From Alphaproteobacteria bacterium (lineage in GTDB: Bacteria > Pseudomonadota > Alphaproteobacteria > UBA9219): 6,154 nt of DNA. The stretch spans positions 1-6,154 of the forward strand of contig JAQUPC010000116.1 of NCBI GenBank assembly GCA_028716765.1. The letters run 5' to 3'. The notes under the pieces were generated by a model. It saw only the letters and a program-made list of their open reading frames with translations. It was not told the origin of the DNA and made no database searches. Shown piece after piece: positions 5,511-6,154 of this stretch. Each line of letters starts with the position of its first letter. Within the stretch, counting starts at the first letter, position 1. Made by a program: the position numbers and the translations under genes.

Positions 5511-6154
5511 TTGACGACACCGCCCAAGACGAAGCCAAAACGCGCCGCCTATCAGGAAAATATTTACCGTAACGGCGAAGTCGAAGCGAAGGACGTGCAA
5601 CCGCTCGCGTCCGGCCGCCCGGCCACGCCGCTTCTTGATACCGTCAAGTGGCCGCAAGACCTGCGTAAACTTAAGGCCTCGCAGCTCCGTCAGCTGGCCG
5701 ACGAACTGCGCGAAGAAACCATCGACACCGTGTCCGTAACCGGCGGGCATTTCGGTTCGGGACTCGGCGTCGTCGAACTGACCGTTGCGCTTCATTATGT
5801 GTTCGACACCCCGAACGATACCCTGATCTGGGACGTCGGCCATCAGGTTTATCCTCACAAGATTCTCACCGGGCGCCGGGATCGCATCCGTACGCTTCGT
5901 CAGGGGGGGGGGCTGTCCGGTTTCACCAAGCGTTCGGAAAGCCCGTACGATCCCTTCGGCGCCGGGCACAGTTCGACGTCGATTTCCTCGGCGCTCGGCT
6001 TCGCCATCGGGCGCGATTTCAACAAAAAGAAAAACAGCGTCATCGCCGTTATCGGCGACGGCTCCATCAGCGCCGGCATGGCCTACGAAGCCCTGAACAA
6101 CGCCGGAGCGTCCGATACGCGTCTGATCGTCATCCTCAACGACAACGACATGTC
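5511..6154 (+). CDS. dxs: 1-deoxy-D-xylulose-5-phosphate synthase (DXS), N-terminal part, truncated by window edge
   Basis: DXS condenses pyruvate and glyceraldehyde 3-phosphate, with thiamine diphosphate, to make DXP, the first step of the MEP isoprenoid pathway and a precursor for thiamine and pyridoxal. The 214 visible codons show TPLLDTV (39-45), [26 protein letters not shown] (78-103, broken here by no gap), [19 protein letters not shown], the RQGGGLSGF segment (130-138), HSSTSIS, and the TPP/magnesium motif GDG (182-184) through NDN (210-212). His80 matches E. coli His49, so this protein is about 31 residues longer at its N-terminus. The extension (about 1-38) is rich in Lys, Pro and Arg at first and has no clear targeting signal. 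The start is TTG, chosen for its strong ribosome binding site. Codons 131-134 lie on a 10-G run (5903-5912) that is in frame as written, so no frameshift is needed. The gene leaves the window in frame. Confidence 0.95.
   Translation, partial: MTTPPKTKPKRAAYQENIYRNGEVEAKDVQPLASGRPATPLLDTVKWPQDLRKLKASQLRQLADELREETIDTVSVTGGHFGSGLGVVELTVALHYVFDTPNDTLIWDVGHQVYPHKILTGRRDRIRTLRQGGGLSGFTKRSESPYDPFGAGHSSTSISSALGFAIGRDFNKKKNSVIAVIGDGSISAGMAYEALNNAGASDTRLIVILNDNDM

Noticed and set aside
5903..5912. Possible frameshift in dxs at the G run
   Set aside because: Codons before and after the run are in the same phase (CAG GGG GGG GGG CTG), and the family sequence continues without a break.
5481..5969. 162-codon minus-strand frame over the start of dxs
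   Set aside because: It is antisense to a clear DXS frame, and the composition is typical of a high-G+C shadow.
1..6154. CRISPR array, tRNA, rRNA, transposase or toxin-antitoxin pair
   Set aside because: No regularly spaced repeats, cloverleaf-like stretches, ribosomal motifs, transposase motifs or small paired genes were seen on either strand.

Overview
The window looks like chromosomal DNA of an alphaproteobacterium. It carries a ParC and a RecO of the alphaproteobacterial type close together, a histidine kinase whose core resembles the PleC/DivJ group, and a DXS with the alphaproteobacterial version of its TPP-binding half. G+C is high in the housekeeping genes (about 70% in one sampled 60-base stretch of parC) and clearly lower in one accessory gene. 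Genus cannot be read from the sequence.

Layout. (1) 1-702, minus strand: N-terminal 234 residues of topoisomerase IV subunit A (parC), cut by the window edge. (2) 703-864: short divergent intergenic region with a candidate promoter for the next gene. (3) 865-1473, plus: a 202-residue protein I cannot assign, in low-G+C DNA, wedged between parC and recO. Its stop codon overlaps the recO stop tail to tail. (4) 1470-2225, minus: recO. (5) 2226-2517: non-coding, holding a candidate recO promoter, a roughly 120-bp G/C-rich palindromic repeat and a probable terminator for the kinase. (6) 2518-4629, minus: a membrane-bound PAS histidine kinase with a large extracytoplasmic region and no response regulator beside it. 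(7) 4630-4754: divergent control region. (8) 4755-5372, plus: a short uracil-DNA glycosylase of the type common in phages. (9) 5373-5510: spacer with a hairpin and a strong ribosome binding site. (10) 5511-6154, plus: the start of dxs, cut by the window edge, with a TTG start and an N-terminal extension.

Functional picture. Three genes concern DNA topology or repair: parC (decatenation), recO (RecFOR loading of RecA) and the glycosylase (uracil removal). dxs makes the first intermediate of the MEP isoprenoid pathway, and the kinase is an environmental or cell-cycle sensor. There is no evidence that these form one pathway; strands alternate and most genes appear to have their own control regions. 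The least explained items are the low-G+C gene between parC and recO, the glycosylase without the usual iron-sulfur cysteines, and the kinase's sensor region. I found no CRISPR array, tRNA, rRNA, transposase or clearly new multi-gene system.
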